Below, piece after piece: positions 27,185 through 35,482 of a stretch of DNA of 64,000 bases. Every line of letters begins with the position of its first letter. Position 1 is the first letter of the stretch. The translations under genes and the position numbers were made by a program. Below the pieces are notes generated by a model. That model was given only the letters and a program-made list of their open reading frames with translations, had not been told where the DNA came from and did no database searches. This DNA comes from Janthinobacterium silvisoli. GTDB lineage: Bacteria > Pseudomonadota > Gammaproteobacteria > Burkholderiales > Burkholderiaceae_D. The DNA lies in contig NZ_JACHCL010000001.1 of the NCBI RefSeq assembly GCF_014200725.1, forward strand, positions 992,001 to 1,056,000, given 5' to 3'.

Positions 27185-27984
27185 GACGGCGATGGCGATC
27201 GGGATAGATGCGGCGCCGCATCCATGCGGCCCTGCAAGAAACCCTGCATCAGCGCCAGCAAGGCTTGCGGCTGTTCCTGGTGCGGCGTGTGGCCGCATTG
27301 CTCGACCATCGCGGGCACGGCGTTCAAGGCTTGCGCCACGATGGACTCGACTTGTGCCGCACTACCGTACTGGTCTTCGCTGCCCTGCACTACCAGCGCC
27401 GGACATTCGATCGATGGCAGCAGGTATTCGATATTCCAGAAGCGGAAACCATAGCTGAGCCAGGTATCGGACCATGCCTTGAAAATCGCTTGCGTCTTGT
27501 CGCCATGGTATGTGGCGAGTGCGCGCAGCTTGCCTGCATCAAACGCCAGCCCGGCCTCGCGGATGCCATCGAGTGTCATGCCTTCCACAAAGACATGCGC
27601 CGCCTCGGTAATGATGCCGCGCAAGCGTGGCGCTTGCTGCGCCGCATAAATCAGCGCGATGCTGCCGCCGTCGGAATGACCGATTACAAAATGGTCTTGC
27701 CCCGGTATCAGCCACTCCAGCACTTGCGGCAATTCGCGTAGCGCGTAATCGTGCAGATAATGGAGCTGGCGGCGCCCCGGCAACGGTGAAGACAAGCCAT
27801 AACCAAGCCTGTCATACAGCAAGCCGCGGCAGCCCGTGGCCTGGCACAGCTGGGCAGGAAAATCCTTCCACATGGCGCAGCAACCGAGGCCTTCATGCAA
27901 AAATACCAGACAGGGCTTGGCCGGATCGCCGTCGATCAACTCGTAATAGATATCGTCTTCGGCGCTCAGGTTCAGTATCGGCAT
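27181..27984 (-). CDS. Alpha/beta-fold hydrolase
   Basis: The 267-residue protein is an alpha/beta hydrolase. The oxyanion-hole segment is LHEGLG, the nucleophile elbow is GHSDGG near residue 103, the acid is likely in QGSEDQYG, and the catalytic histidine lies in EQCGHTPHQEQP. There is no signal peptide. The substrate cannot be inferred. Its 3' end overlaps that of the convergent hypothetical gene by 4 bp. Confidence 0.88.
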   Translation of the reverse strand: MPILNLSAEDDIYYELIDGDPAKPCLVFLHEGLGCCAMWKDFPAQLCQATGCRGLLYDRLGYGLSSPLPGRRQLHYLHDYALRELPQVLEWLIPGQDHFVIGHSDGGSIALIYAAQQAPRLRGIITEAAHVFVEGMTLDGIREAGLAFDAGKLRALATYHGDKTQAIFKAWSDTWLSYGFRFWNIEYLLPSIECPALVVQGSEDQYGSAAQVESIVAQALNAVPAMVEQCGHTPHQEQPQALLALMQGFLQGRMDAAPHLSRSPSPS

Positions 27985-28315
27985 AGGCTCTGGCTACATG
28001 GGCTGGATCGACAGGACAGGCTTATCTATTGTGCCATTTTCCTGAAACCTGTGCCTGCCTCGACGATAAAAATAGCCTACCGGAAAATGCATCGCGTGCG
28101 GCTTGCAGCATCTTTGCGCAAGCACAAATGAGCACCGTTTTTCGTTAGCGCCACACGCCCTTTCCGCCAGGTGCGCGCCTAGAATGAGACTCCTTGCAGA
28201 TAGCGCAAGCGGCTTCCTTATCAGCCGGGACGCGACACCAGCCGTCGCCATTCCGATAGGGCGTCCCGTCGCGGACGATCTGCGCGGCGTCCACACTATC
28301 GATCAGGAGTACATC
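27985..28315. other. Intergenic region between divergent hydrolase and hypothetical genes
   Basis: These 331 bp should hold the two divergent promoters. A TAGAAT around 28180 could be a -10 box for the rightward gene, but no good -35 partner is seen. I find no RNA gene or repeat here. Confidence 0.4.
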
Positions 28316-28699
28316 ATGGAAATGAAAGTAGAAAACAAGGGCAGTGATCAGGAGCAGGAAGTCAACGAGCAACCACTGGAACAGGAAGGCAAAAGCGCGA
28401 AAGGCGCTGGTGCAGCAGCAGGCGCAAACCTGAGCGCCGCGTCCTTTACCACGTATTACACGTGGACTGCCAACGGCGTGATCCATCCGGTGAATTTTGT
28501 CAACGCCAACGTGAAAGCGAACTCGCGCGTCTTCGTCAACATCAGCGAATACAGCACGGATGCGCAGCACCGCTTTATCGGCGCCGCCCGCATGGCGGTA
28601 TACAACATCGCACCGTATGACGGCGGCTTCCTGGCCTGGGTAGAAATCTCCTGGGGCAGCCCGCTGCACGTCCGCTTCGACGTCTTCGTCGATCCCTGA
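28316..28699 (+). CDS. Hypothetical protein, small beta-rich C-terminal domain
   Basis: The ATG at 28316 has AGGAGT 5 bp upstream, which decides the start; a longer frame from 28103 is not supported. The 127-residue product has an acidic, Gln/Glu-rich N-terminus (residues 1-27), an Ala/Gly linker, and from residue ~40 an aromatic beta-rich domain (TTYYTWTANGVIHPVNF, VFVNISEYSTDAQHRFIGAARMAVY). No family was recognised. No signal peptide or membrane helix is seen. It stands alone upstream of tRNA-Asn, which is on the opposite strand. Confidence 0.6.
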   Translation: MEMKVENKGSDQEQEVNEQPLEQEGKSAKGAGAAAGANLSAASFTTYYTWTANGVIHPVNFVNANVKANSRVFVNISEYSTDAQHRFIGAARMAVYNIAPYDGGFLAWVEISWGSPLHVRFDVFVDP

Positions 28700-28821
28700 T
28701 ACGGGGACCAGACGGCATAGCAGTCAGCGGCGGCATGCCTGAGAAAGGCTGCGCTGGCTTGGTGCATTGCCGTATGCGTATCGATGGAATTGGCAGACCA
28801 TGCGCACCCAAAAAACCGTGC

Positions 28822-28860
28822 GCAAAAAACAAAAGGGCCACGTGCTACCACGCGGCCCTT
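28822..28860 (-). terminator. Terminator of the first tRNA-Asn gene
   Basis: On the minus strand, a 12-bp stem (AAGGGCCGCGTG against CACGTGGCCCTT, one G-T/A-type mismatch, loop of 4) is followed by a T-rich run. It lies 27 bp beyond the tRNA 3' end. Confidence 0.8.
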
Positions 28861-28887
28861 GCTGTTTTTACTGCTGACTACTTGTTC

Positions 28888-28963
28888 TGGCTCCCCGACC
28901 TGGACTCGAACCAGGGACCTGCGGATTAACAGTCCGTCGCTCTACCAACTGAGCTATCAGGGA
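28888..28963 (-). tRNA. tRNA-Asn (anticodon GTT)
   Basis: The 76-nt gene starts TCCCTGA and ends in an encoded CCA. The acceptor stem TCCCTGA/TCGGGGA closes with one G-T pair. The D arm is GCTCAGTTGGTAGAGC, the anticodon loop has CTGTTAA with GTT, and the T arm is CCTGGTTCGAGTCCAGG. It differs from the two other tRNA-Asn copies here at one D-loop base. Confidence 0.97.
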
Positions 28964-28974
28964 AGTGAGGCCGA

Positions 28975-29003
28975 ATTATATACGCCCATAATTAAGCTGT
29001 CCA
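28975..29003 (-). promoter_or_regulatory. Sigma70-type promoter of tRNA-Asn (first copy)
   Basis: On the minus strand TGGACA (29003-28998) and TATAAT (28980-28975) are separated by exactly 17 bp. The -10 box is 11 bp from the mature tRNA 5' end. Confidence 0.85.
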
Positions 29004-29056
29004 GATGCAATCACTATTGCAGCAAAAAACCTAAGGCTGATGGCGCTCACACAAAC

Positions 29057-29521
29057 TCAAGCGGCCTCGCCAGACATCACATTCGCAATCACCCGTCCCA
29101 GCAGGCTGACCAGTTGATCGATTTCTGCCGGCTCGAAACCAGCCAGCGCTTCCCGATTGCCCTGGAACAGGATCTCGCGCGCGGGGGCCAGCAAGGCGGT
29201 GGCGGATTCTGACAAGGAAATCAGGCTGCTCCTGCCATCGGCAGGGTCCGGTTCGCGGTGGATCAAGCCGTCGCGCTCCATGCGGGCGAGCAATTGCGCC
29301 ATCGATGGCTGCTCCACGCCTGCGATGCGAGCCAGCTCCTTTTGCGACAACTGCGCGCCATCCTTCAAGGCCACGAAGACAGGCAACTGGCCGATCGCCA
29401 GTCCCAAGCCCTTCAAGCGGGCATCGGATAGCCGCGCCAGCGCCCTGGCCGCCTGGGAAATCAGCTTCGACGCCACGAACTCGGTTTCCCGGGACTCCAG
29501 TCGTATCGGTAAATTTTTCAT
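29057..29521 (-). CDS. MarR-family transcriptional regulator
   Basis: The 154-residue protein has the MarR winged-helix fold: LSQKELARIAGVEQPSMAQLLARMERDGLI is the recognition region and DPADGRSSLISLSE the wing. The start at 29521 (MKNLPIRLES) is preferred because AGGTG lies 9 bp upstream; two earlier in-frame starts are too close to that site. It is divergent from a Tet(X)-like monooxygenase gene over a short AT-rich gap, the usual arrangement for a MarR repressor and its target. Confidence 0.9.
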   Translation of the reverse strand: MKNLPIRLESRETEFVASKLISQAARALARLSDARLKGLGLAIGQLPVFVALKDGAQLSQKELARIAGVEQPSMAQLLARMERDGLIHREPDPADGRSSLISLSESATALLAPAREILFQGNREALAGFEPAEIDQLVSLLGRVIANVMSGEAA

Positions 29522-29527
29522 TTGCAT

Positions 29528-29582
29528 TGGCACCTATGTATATGCATAATATCCTATATATTAACCCATAGGACTGCATATC
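29528..29582. promoter_or_regulatory. Divergent MarR / monooxygenase control region
   Basis: This short AT-rich spacer in a GC-rich genome holds an inverted repeat CCTATG (29533-29538) / CATAGG (29567-29572) and a perfect palindrome TATGCATA (29541-29548). Either could be the MarR operator. -10-like TATAT/TATATT boxes lie between them. Confidence 0.6.
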
Positions 29583-30722
29583 ATGCAAAACGCTCTCTCT
29601 ATCGCCATCCTCGGTGGCGGCCCTGGCGGCCTGACTCTCGCCCGTATCCTGCACCTGCACGGCATCAAGGCAACGGTATTCGAGCGCGATACCCACGCAC
29701 TGGCGCGGCCGCAAGGCGGTTCGCTGGACATGCATCCCGAGACAGGGCAGCGGGCCCTGCAACTGGCCGGCTTGCATGACGCGTTTCAAGCCCTGGCCCG
29801 TTATGGCGACCAGGGCAACCGGGCTTACGCGCCCGACGGTGCGCTGCTGTTCGACGATGCAAACCTCGACGGTGACACACCCGAGATCGACCGCAGCCAG
29901 CTGCGCCAGATCCTGCTCAACGCCCTGCCATCGGGCTGCGTGCGCTGGGACCAGAAAGTGGAAGCGCTACGCCCCTTGCCCGATGGCCGCCATGCGCTTG
30001 TCAGCGCAGGCGTCGAGGACGAGGCTTTCGACCTGGTAGTGGGCGCCGACGGCGCGTCCTCCATCGTGCGGCCACTCGTCTCCAGCGCCCAGCCGGCCTA
30101 CGAAGGCGTGACCATTTTCGAATTGGGCATCGATGATATCGACCAGCGATATCCTGCGCTGGCGGCCCTGAGCGGCCATGGCAAGATGTTTGTAAAGGGA
30201 AGCAACACCTTGCTGGCGGCCCAGCGCAACAGCAACGCGCATGTGCGCCTGTATGCCGCCATCCGCATGCCGCTGGACGCCGTGCGCTCGCATTCCATCA
30301 CCTCGCCAGACACCAGAAGGTGGCTGGCCAGCACCTTTGCCGGCTATGCGGCGCCCTTTCGCGAGCTGATCGAAGTAGCTACTTTACTGGCCGTGCGGCC
30401 CATGCTGGCGCTACCGGTGGGGCACCGCTGGGCCAACCAGCCGGGCCTTACCCTGATCGGCGATGCGGCGCATCTGATGTCGCCGTTTGGCGGCGAAGGG
30501 GCGAATGGCGCCATGGCGGACGCCGCCGACCTGGCCCTGCTGCTGGCGCGCGGCGGCGAATGGCGCGAGGCCGTGCTGGCTTATGAAACGATGATGTTTC
30601 CCCGCGCCGAGGCAGCCGCCTTCGGCGCCGGGCAAGGCTTGCGCGGCGCCGTCGCAGCAGACCAGCCCGCACATATTGCCCGGCATATGCAGCAGGGCAT
30701 CAGCCCTCGCCCAGATAAATGA
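29583..30722 (+). CDS. FAD-dependent monooxygenase, Tet(X)-like
   Basis: The 379-residue protein is a class A flavin monooxygenase. The FAD Rossmann motif is ILGGGPGGLTLARIL (residues 9-23), followed by GIKATVFERD. It shares with Tet(X) the blocks GGSLDMHPETGQRAL, PEIDRSQLRQILLNAL, VRWDQKVEAL and GADGASSIVR, and the FAD motif IGDAAHLMSPFGGEGAN. Tet(X) enzymes hydroxylate tetracyclines, but many relatives act on other substrates. It is divergent from a MarR gene, suggesting induction by a small aromatic compound. Its 3' end overlaps the convergent permease gene by 23 bp. Family confident; tetracycline as substrate unproven. Confidence 0.88.
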   Translation: MQNALSIAILGGGPGGLTLARILHLHGIKATVFERDTHALARPQGGSLDMHPETGQRALQLAGLHDAFQALARYGDQGNRAYAPDGALLFDDANLDGDTPEIDRSQLRQILLNALPSGCVRWDQKVEALRPLPDGRHALVSAGVEDEAFDLVVGADGASSIVRPLVSSAQPAYEGVTIFELGIDDIDQRYPALAALSGHGKMFVKGSNTLLAAQRNSNAHVRLYAAIRMPLDAVRSHSITSPDTRRWLASTFAGYAAPFRELIEVATLLAVRPMLALPVGHRWANQPGLTLIGDAAHLMSPFGGEGANGAMADAADLALLLARGGEWREAVLAYETMMFPRAEAAAFGAGQGLRGAVAADQPAHIARHMQQGISPRPDK

Positions 30723-32001
30723 ACTTGAACAGGAAGATGGCGGCAATGATGTAAGCCACGGCGGAAACTTGCTTGCCCTTGCCCGTCAGCAGCTTGAGCA
30801 CGGCGTAGGTGATGAAACCGAAGGCTACGCCACTGGCCACGGAATAGGTGAAGGGCATCATCAGGGCCGTGATGGCGGCCGGGATACTTTCCGTGCTGTC
30901 GTCCCAGTCGATGAAGGTCAGTTCGCGCAGCATCAGGCATGCCACGTACAGCAGCGCGGGCGCCGTCGCGTACGGCGGCACCGTGTGCGCCAGCGGCGCG
31001 AAAAACAGGCTGCCCAGGAACAGGATGGCGACGGCAACGGCCGTCAAACCCGTGCGCCCCCCCGCTTGCACACCAGCAGCACTTTCCACGAAGGCCGTGG
31101 TGCTGGACGTGCCCAGGCAGGCGCCAGCGGCGATCGCCGTGCTGTCGGCCAGCAAGGCCTTGTTCAGGCGCTCCATCTTGCCGTCTTTCAGCAAGCCGGC
31201 CCGGTTGGCCACGCCCATCAGGGTGCCCGTCGCATCGAACAATTCAACCAGGAAAAACACCAGTACCACGTTGACGATGCCGAACGACAAGGCGCCCATG
31301 ATGTCGAGCTTGAACAGGGTCGGTGCTATGGCCGGTGGCGCCGAGACAACGCCGATGAAGTGATTGCCGCCAAAGAAAAAGCTGGCCACGGTAATGGTCA
31401 GGATGCCGATCAGAATAGCGCCCGGCACTTTCAGCCGGTCGAGTGCGACGATGATGAAAAAGCCGATGATGGCCAGCAGGGGCGCCGGCTGGTGCAAGTC
31501 GCCCAGGGCAATGATGGTGGCCGGATTGGATACCACCACGCCCGCGCTTTTCAGGGAAATGATCGCCAGAAATAGCCCGATACCCACCGTGATGGCCGTG
31601 CGCAAGGCAGGCGGGATGCTGTTGATGATCATCTCGCGTATCTTGAACAGGCTGACCAGGATGAACAGGCAGCCGGAAATGAAGACGGCGCCCAGCGCCA
31701 CTTCCCAGCTCATGCCCATGCCCTTGACCACCGTGTACGAAAAGTAGGCGTTCAAGCCCATGCCCGGCGCCAGCGCAATCGGGTAGTTCGCGTACAGGCC
31801 CATGATCAGGGTGCCGATGGCAGCGGCCACGCAGGTGGCGACGAACACGGCATCCTTGGGCATGCCTGCGTCGCCAAGGATGCTCGGGTTGACGAAGATG
31901 ATGTAGGCCATCGTCAGGAAGGTGGTCAGGCCGGCCAGCAGCTCGGTACGCACATTGGTACCGTTGTCCTTCAGTTTGAAATAGCGTTCCAGGAACTGCA
32001 T
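30700..32001 (-). CDS. NCS2-family (AzgA/GhxP-type) purine permease
   Basis: The 433-residue membrane protein starts at 32001 (MQFLERYFKLKDNGTNVRTE), typical of AzgA-like nucleobase:cation symporters; a much longer upstream frame crosses the gtrA gene and is rejected. Family blocks are TELLAGLTTFLTMAYIIFVNP, ALAPGMGLNAYF, and the motif GTSSTTAFVESAAGVQAGGRTGLTA. About 12 hydrophobic helices are seen. AzgA relatives import adenine, guanine or hypoxanthine; the exact purine cannot be read. purA and a purine phosphoribosyltransferase lie further along the window but are not linked in an operon. Confidence 0.92.
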   Translation of the reverse strand: MQFLERYFKLKDNGTNVRTELLAGLTTFLTMAYIIFVNPSILGDAGMPKDAVFVATCVAAAIGTLIMGLYANYPIALAPGMGLNAYFSYTVVKGMGMSWEVALGAVFISGCLFILVSLFKIREMIINSIPPALRTAITVGIGLFLAIISLKSAGVVVSNPATIIALGDLHQPAPLLAIIGFFIIVALDRLKVPGAILIGILTITVASFFFGGNHFIGVVSAPPAIAPTLFKLDIMGALSFGIVNVVLVFFLVELFDATGTLMGVANRAGLLKDGKMERLNKALLADSTAIAAGACLGTSSTTAFVESAAGVQAGGRTGLTAVAVAILFLGSLFFAPLAHTVPPYATAPALLYVACLMLRELTFIDWDDSTESIPAAITALMMPFTYSVASGVAFGFITYAVLKLLTGKGKQVSAVAYIIAAIFLFKFIYLGEG

Positions 32002-32060
32002 GAGGTAGCCCTTGTTGGTTGATACGGTTGAGTACGTACTGAGTGTTTGCCGAGGTGTGC

Positions 32061-32459
32061 TTACTTCGGCACGCTGGCAGGCTTGAAGGCCCACCAGCGG
32101 CTGCCGGCGAAATTCCAGACCAGGCCGATGCCCGTGGCCAGCACCTGCGCCAGCCAGTAATACCAGCCAGCCTGGTGCACCAGCAGCCACATCAAACCCG
32201 TATTGATGCACCAGCCTATGCCCAGCAAGGTGAAATATTTGGAGGCCGCCTCGCCATGCCCCTTGTCGCTCTTGAAGGTAAAGAAGTAATTGAGCACATA
32301 GTTCACCAGCGACCCCAGGATATACCCCAGGCCGGAAACAACGGCGGCGCTGATACCGATCCATTCGACGCCGCCCCACAGCACGGTATATTGAACGGCG
32401 GTACCGGAAGCGCCAACGGCGGCGAAACGCAAAAATTGGTGATGCAGGGAATGAGACAT
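32061..32459 (-). CDS. GtrA-family membrane protein
   Basis: The 132-residue protein has four predicted transmembrane helices and the GtrA pattern: QFLRFAAVGASGTAVQYTVLW at the start, NYVLNYFFTFKS in the middle and NFAGSRWWAFK at the end. GtrA-like proteins are thought to flip polyprenyl-linked sugars across the inner membrane for glycosylation of surface polymers. No glycosyltransferase partner is adjacent, so its pathway is unknown. The permease gene follows 59 bp downstream. Confidence 0.9.
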   Translation of the reverse strand: MSHSLHHQFLRFAAVGASGTAVQYTVLWGGVEWIGISAAVVSGLGYILGSLVNYVLNYFFTFKSDKGHGEAASKYFTLLGIGWCINTGLMWLLVHQAGWYYWLAQVLATGIGLVWNFAGSRWWAFKPASVPK

Positions 32460-32791
32460 AAACTCTCTAAATGACAGGGACGAGATTCCAGTGAGAATGA
32501 AAAATGGCTACGATTGCTCGTAACCATTTTTCAGCCTGCATTTTACTGCAAGTTGCGCCGAACGCATCCGTCGGCCTCGAATCACCGCTTCCCACCAGCC
32601 GCTCCAGCCGGGCCCGGCACGAACCGTTGCGTATTGAACGCAAGCGCGCAAACTCGCTTATTACAGGGTGAAGTTTTTATAAAATTAACTTACTATAAAT
32701 GCGCTGCATCAGAAGAAAAAATCCTGTCAGCATCCAGACAAATGGGTGCGGACAACATCGAGACAGACACCAAACTTGAAAGGCATTTATC
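32460..32791. other. Intergenic region upstream of the collar-protein gene
   Basis: These 332 bp separate gtrA (leftward) from the collar-protein gene (rightward). An AT-rich stretch around 32680-32698 ends in TATAAA, a possible -10 for the collar gene, without a good -35. No RNA gene or repeat is visible. Confidence 0.4.
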
Positions 32792-33487
32792 ATGGATATG
32801 TTTTTAGGTTCAATTATCGCCGTGGGCTTCAGCTTCCCTCCACGTGGCTGGATGGCCTGCAATGGCCAGCTGTTGCCAGTCAATCAGAACGCCGCCCTGT
32901 TTGCCCTGCTGGGCACGCAATACGGCGGCGATGGCGTGAACACCTTCGGCTTGCCTGATTTGCGCGGCCGGCTACCGCTGGGCAACAGCCAAGGGCTGGC
33001 TGGCCGTATCGCCGTCACCAATGGCGCCACGGGCGGCACCGTGGCTTACACCGGCTCGCCGACCGGCACAGGCACGATCACGAGCAGCCTGACCCTCGCC
33101 AATCTGCCAGCCCATACCCACAGCGCGACCTTCACCGCGTCTGGCGGTACCGGATCAACCGTCGCCATCAAGGTCAGCACCGATGTCGGCACCTCGCCCA
33201 CCCCATCCACCACCAGTTACCTGGCGGCGGGCAAGTCATCCGCGGCGGCCATTCCCTACCCCTACCGTCCGGACATCGGCAACGGCAGTACCACCCTGGC
33301 TGCGGACATGGCCACGATCACCGGTGGCGGATCCGGCGGCACGGTAGCGGTCGGCAGTACCGGTACCGGCTCCCCGCTGAACATACCTGTCACCGTGACG
33401 ACCCCCCTGAACATACCGACCGTCACGCCGTATCAAGGCGTGCTGTATATCATCTGCGTCGAAGGTCTGTTCCCGAGCCGGAATTAA
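32792..33487 (+). CDS. Phage-tail-collar domain protein (MdpB / microcystin-dependent-protein type)
   Basis: The 231-residue protein begins FLGSIIAVGFSFPPRGWMACNGQ-like sequence and QYGGDGVNTFGLPDLRGRLPLG, the tail-collar domain. It ends CVEGLFPSRN, close to the GIFPSRN ending typical of this chromosomal family. The middle is Gly/Ser/Thr-rich with repeats (GTGTITSS, GGTGSTVA) and LPAHTHS. AAAGG lies 8 bp before the ATG. No other phage structural genes are nearby, so it is not from a resident prophage. It adjoins a cluster of modifying enzymes (methyltransferase, hydroxylase, sulfotransferase, acetyltransferase), which makes it their likely substrate or partner; that is inference. Confidence 0.88.
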   Translation: MDMFLGSIIAVGFSFPPRGWMACNGQLLPVNQNAALFALLGTQYGGDGVNTFGLPDLRGRLPLGNSQGLAGRIAVTNGATGGTVAYTGSPTGTGTITSSLTLANLPAHTHSATFTASGGTGSTVAIKVSTDVGTSPTPSTTSYLAAGKSSAAAIPYPYRPDIGNGSTTLAADMATITGGGSGGTVAVGSTGTGSPLNIPVTVTTPLNIPTVTPYQGVLYIICVEGLFPSRN

Positions 33488-33510
33488 TTTTTACTGAGCG
33501 TCACTACCGG

Positions 33511-33542
33511 CAAGTGCACCCGCCAGTCCGGCGGGGTACTTG
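33511..33542. terminator. Inverted repeat between convergent collar and methyltransferase genes
   Basis: A stem made of CAAGT/ACTTG and CCCGCC/GGCGGG with a small internal bulge and a 5-nt loop sits in the 60-bp gap between two convergent genes. It lacks a long T-tract, so its use as a terminator is likely but not certain. Confidence 0.5.
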
Positions 33543-33547
33543 TCACG

Positions 33548-34522
33548 TCACTTTGCGTGAAAAGCCAGTCCCGGCTCGCTGCCGAGCCGGTAATAAAACT
33601 GCAGCAAGCGGCCCGGCTGCAAATTGGGCTTGCCCGGCAAGGCCAACGGCAAATTCAAGCTGCAATCGTAATCGCCGAGCACGATGCTGCCATGTACGCG
33701 GATACGCGTCAGCAAGCGCGGCGGCTGGTCCAGCACATCAGGCAGGCGGATACTCGCGCCAGGCAGGTGGCTACCTTCTTCCCGTTGCCAGGCCAGCATA
33801 GATGCTGCATCGAGCGTAAACACCACGCCCCAGTCGATGCACGGTTCTGCCGGACTGCGCCGCGCCAGGCCCAGATGCACCGTCACGGCGGCCGGCACCA
33901 GCGCCGCCGCCTGCGCCTGCACGGCCAAGTTGCGCATGATGGCCACTTGCGGTTCCTTGCCCAGGGCGGTATTCATGGTTTCACTGACGATCACGTCCGG
34001 CGTATTATCCGCAGCAATCCGGTAAGCGGCCGCATCGGTGCAAATAAAATCGCTGACATGCTCCGTAAAACCCAGTTTGGCGACCAGCGCACGCGCAGCG
34101 TCGAGTGCTTCCTGATGCACCTCGATCATGGAAAACTGCAATTGACGCGGACTGAAGAGCGCCATCAGTGGCAAGGCCAGCAGGGCGTAGGGACCGCAAC
34201 CGGCGTACAGCACGCGCACGGGCCGCTCGTCGTGCAAGCGTTCACTTACGGCTTGCGCCAGCCCCTGGATGAAGGCGGCACTGCGCAAGGGCTCGCGCGC
34301 ACACAAGGCTGCTTGCACAGGCGAAATTGCCGAACCGCTGGGCAAGATGCTTTCGCCCTCCGTCATGTGCTGCGTGCCATCGATCAACAAGCTGGAATGG
34401 CGCTCGACCAGGCGACGCAACTGCTGCGCCTCGCCAGCCAGCATGGCCGGCGTGCGCTGCGGATCGGCAATCACGCGCGCCAGCCCGCTCAGCTCAGCGA
34501 GCTCATCGTGCATGGCGCTCAC
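33548..34522 (-). CDS. SAM-dependent methyltransferase, protein-arginine-methyltransferase-like
   Basis: The 324-residue protein has a class I methyltransferase fold: motif I VLYAGCGPYALL at residues 104-115, and an acidic post-I end MIEVH. The segment DVIVSETMNTALGKEP resembles the double-E loop of PRMTs (SE-x-M...E). The C-terminal half is beta-rich, like the PRMT barrel. The N-terminal ~100 residues are helical. It is coupled by ATGA overlap to a DUF6916-like gene and is convergent with the collar-protein gene. The substrate is unknown; a neighbouring protein of this cluster is plausible. Confidence 0.82.
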   Translation of the reverse strand: MSAMHDELAELSGLARVIADPQRTPAMLAGEAQQLRRLVERHSSLLIDGTQHMTEGESILPSGSAISPVQAALCAREPLRSAAFIQGLAQAVSERLHDERPVRVLYAGCGPYALLALPLMALFSPRQLQFSMIEVHQEALDAARALVAKLGFTEHVSDFICTDAAAYRIAADNTPDVIVSETMNTALGKEPQVAIMRNLAVQAQAAALVPAAVTVHLGLARRSPAEPCIDWGVVFTLDAASMLAWQREEGSHLPGASIRLPDVLDQPPRLLTRIRVHGSIVLGDYDCSLNLPLALPGKPNLQPGRLLQFYYRLGSEPGLAFHAK

Positions 34523-34842
34523 GAAAAATTGACCTGGTAGCGCTGGCGGCCGGCATCTTCATCCCTGGCGGGAAATGCTGGCGCAATCGGCCACAGATAC
34601 CATTCCAGATGCCCCAGTTGCGAATGCTCCAGCCGGTACGTCCCCGCTTCCAGCAGCACTTGCTCCGGGCCGCTGAGTATCAGCGACAAGGGCGTGCGGA
34701 ACTGCTCGGGCAAACCACGGCGCGGCAATTCCTGCGCCTCGTCCAGGATCAAAGGCAAGGTGCCGGCCGAGGTGTGGGCAATAAATTCGCTGCGCAGGCA
34801 GGGCTGCAACTGCGCTAGCGTGATGACTAAACTGGCATTCAT
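34519..34842 (-). CDS. DUF6916-like small protein
   Basis: The start at 34842 (MNASLVITLAQLQPCL, 107 residues) has AGGA 8 bp upstream; the longer frame is not used. The sequence fits a small beta-barrel-like family in which the core reads LSLILSGP, then a TYRLEH-x-x-LG segment, LWPIAP and a final RYQVNFS. I recall such DUF6916-type proteins beside tail-collar genes, but could not check this by search. Its stop overlaps the methyltransferase start, so the two are translated together. It might deliver or scaffold the substrate. Confidence 0.7.
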   Translation of the reverse strand: MNASLVITLAQLQPCLRSEFIAHTSAGTLPLILDEAQELPRRGLPEQFRTPLSLILSGPEQVLLEAGTYRLEHSQLGHLEWYLWPIAPAFPARDEDAGRQRYQVNFS

Positions 34843-34963
34843 GACGGCATCCTGTGAAATGATTGCAAAAAAGGGCAAGTACGTGTCAATATTGGCAGCA
34901 TAACAAATACCGGGGGCGCCGTTAAGCACTCTCGATACGCTCAAAAAACGAGACGGAACATAG

Positions 34964-35482
34964 ATGAACAGCTCATCCCCTATTCCAGCTACAGCACTGG
35001 CCGCACTGCCGGCCCCTTACCAGTTGCGCGAACAGCGCGCAGGAGAGGATGACGGGTTCGCCGCCGAACTCTACCGCTCCACACGCGACGACTTGCGGCA
35101 GATGCCCGGCGACTCTGCCTTCGTCGAACAACTGATGGCCATGCAGCAGCGCGCGCAAATCACCGGCTATCAATACACGTATCCCCAGGCGTCTTATCTG
35201 GTGCTGCAACGTGCAGGCAGGCCTGTCGGCAGGCTGGTGATCCACCGCGAAAACGCCGTGCTGCGCCTGGTCGATATCGCCATCCTGCCCGAAGCGCAGC
35301 GCCAGGGAGCAGCCCTTGCAGTACTCACCTGCCTGCAGACGCTGGCAAGAAACCACCAGCTGCGCATCGAACTGGCCGTCGGCAAGGGCAACCTGGCGGC
35401 ACGCGGCCTGTACCAGCGGATGGGATTTCGCCTGTGCAGCGAAGATGCACTGCAAGAGCAACTGTCCTGGAGCGCAGCATGA
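34964..35482 (+). CDS. GNAT-family N-acetyltransferase
   Basis: The 172-residue protein has the GNAT fold: YLVLQRAGRPVGRLVIHR, then AILPEAQRQGAALAVL, the acetyl-CoA-binding motif A (Q-R-x-G-x-A), and GNLAARGLYQRMGFRL near the C-terminus. It is the first gene of the rightward arm of the collar-associated cluster and its stop overlaps the start of the hydroxylase-like gene (ATGA). The acceptor is unknown. Confidence 0.88.
   Translation: MNSSSPIPATALAALPAPYQLREQRAGEDDGFAAELYRSTRDDLRQMPGDSAFVEQLMAMQQRAQITGYQYTYPQASYLVLQRAGRPVGRLVIHRENAVLRLVDIAILPEAQRQGAALAVLTCLQTLARNHQLRIELAVGKGNLAARGLYQRMGFRLCSEDALQEQLSWSAA

Noticed and set aside
30700..32379. 559-codon permease frame starting at 32379
   Set aside because: The upstream part runs through gtrA in another frame. 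The canonical NCS2 start MQFLERYF is at 32001.
32792..33487. Remnant prophage indicated by a tail-collar protein
   Set aside because: No capsid, portal, terminase, integrase or other tail gene surrounds it. The ending GLFPSRN is that of chromosomal MdpB-type proteins.
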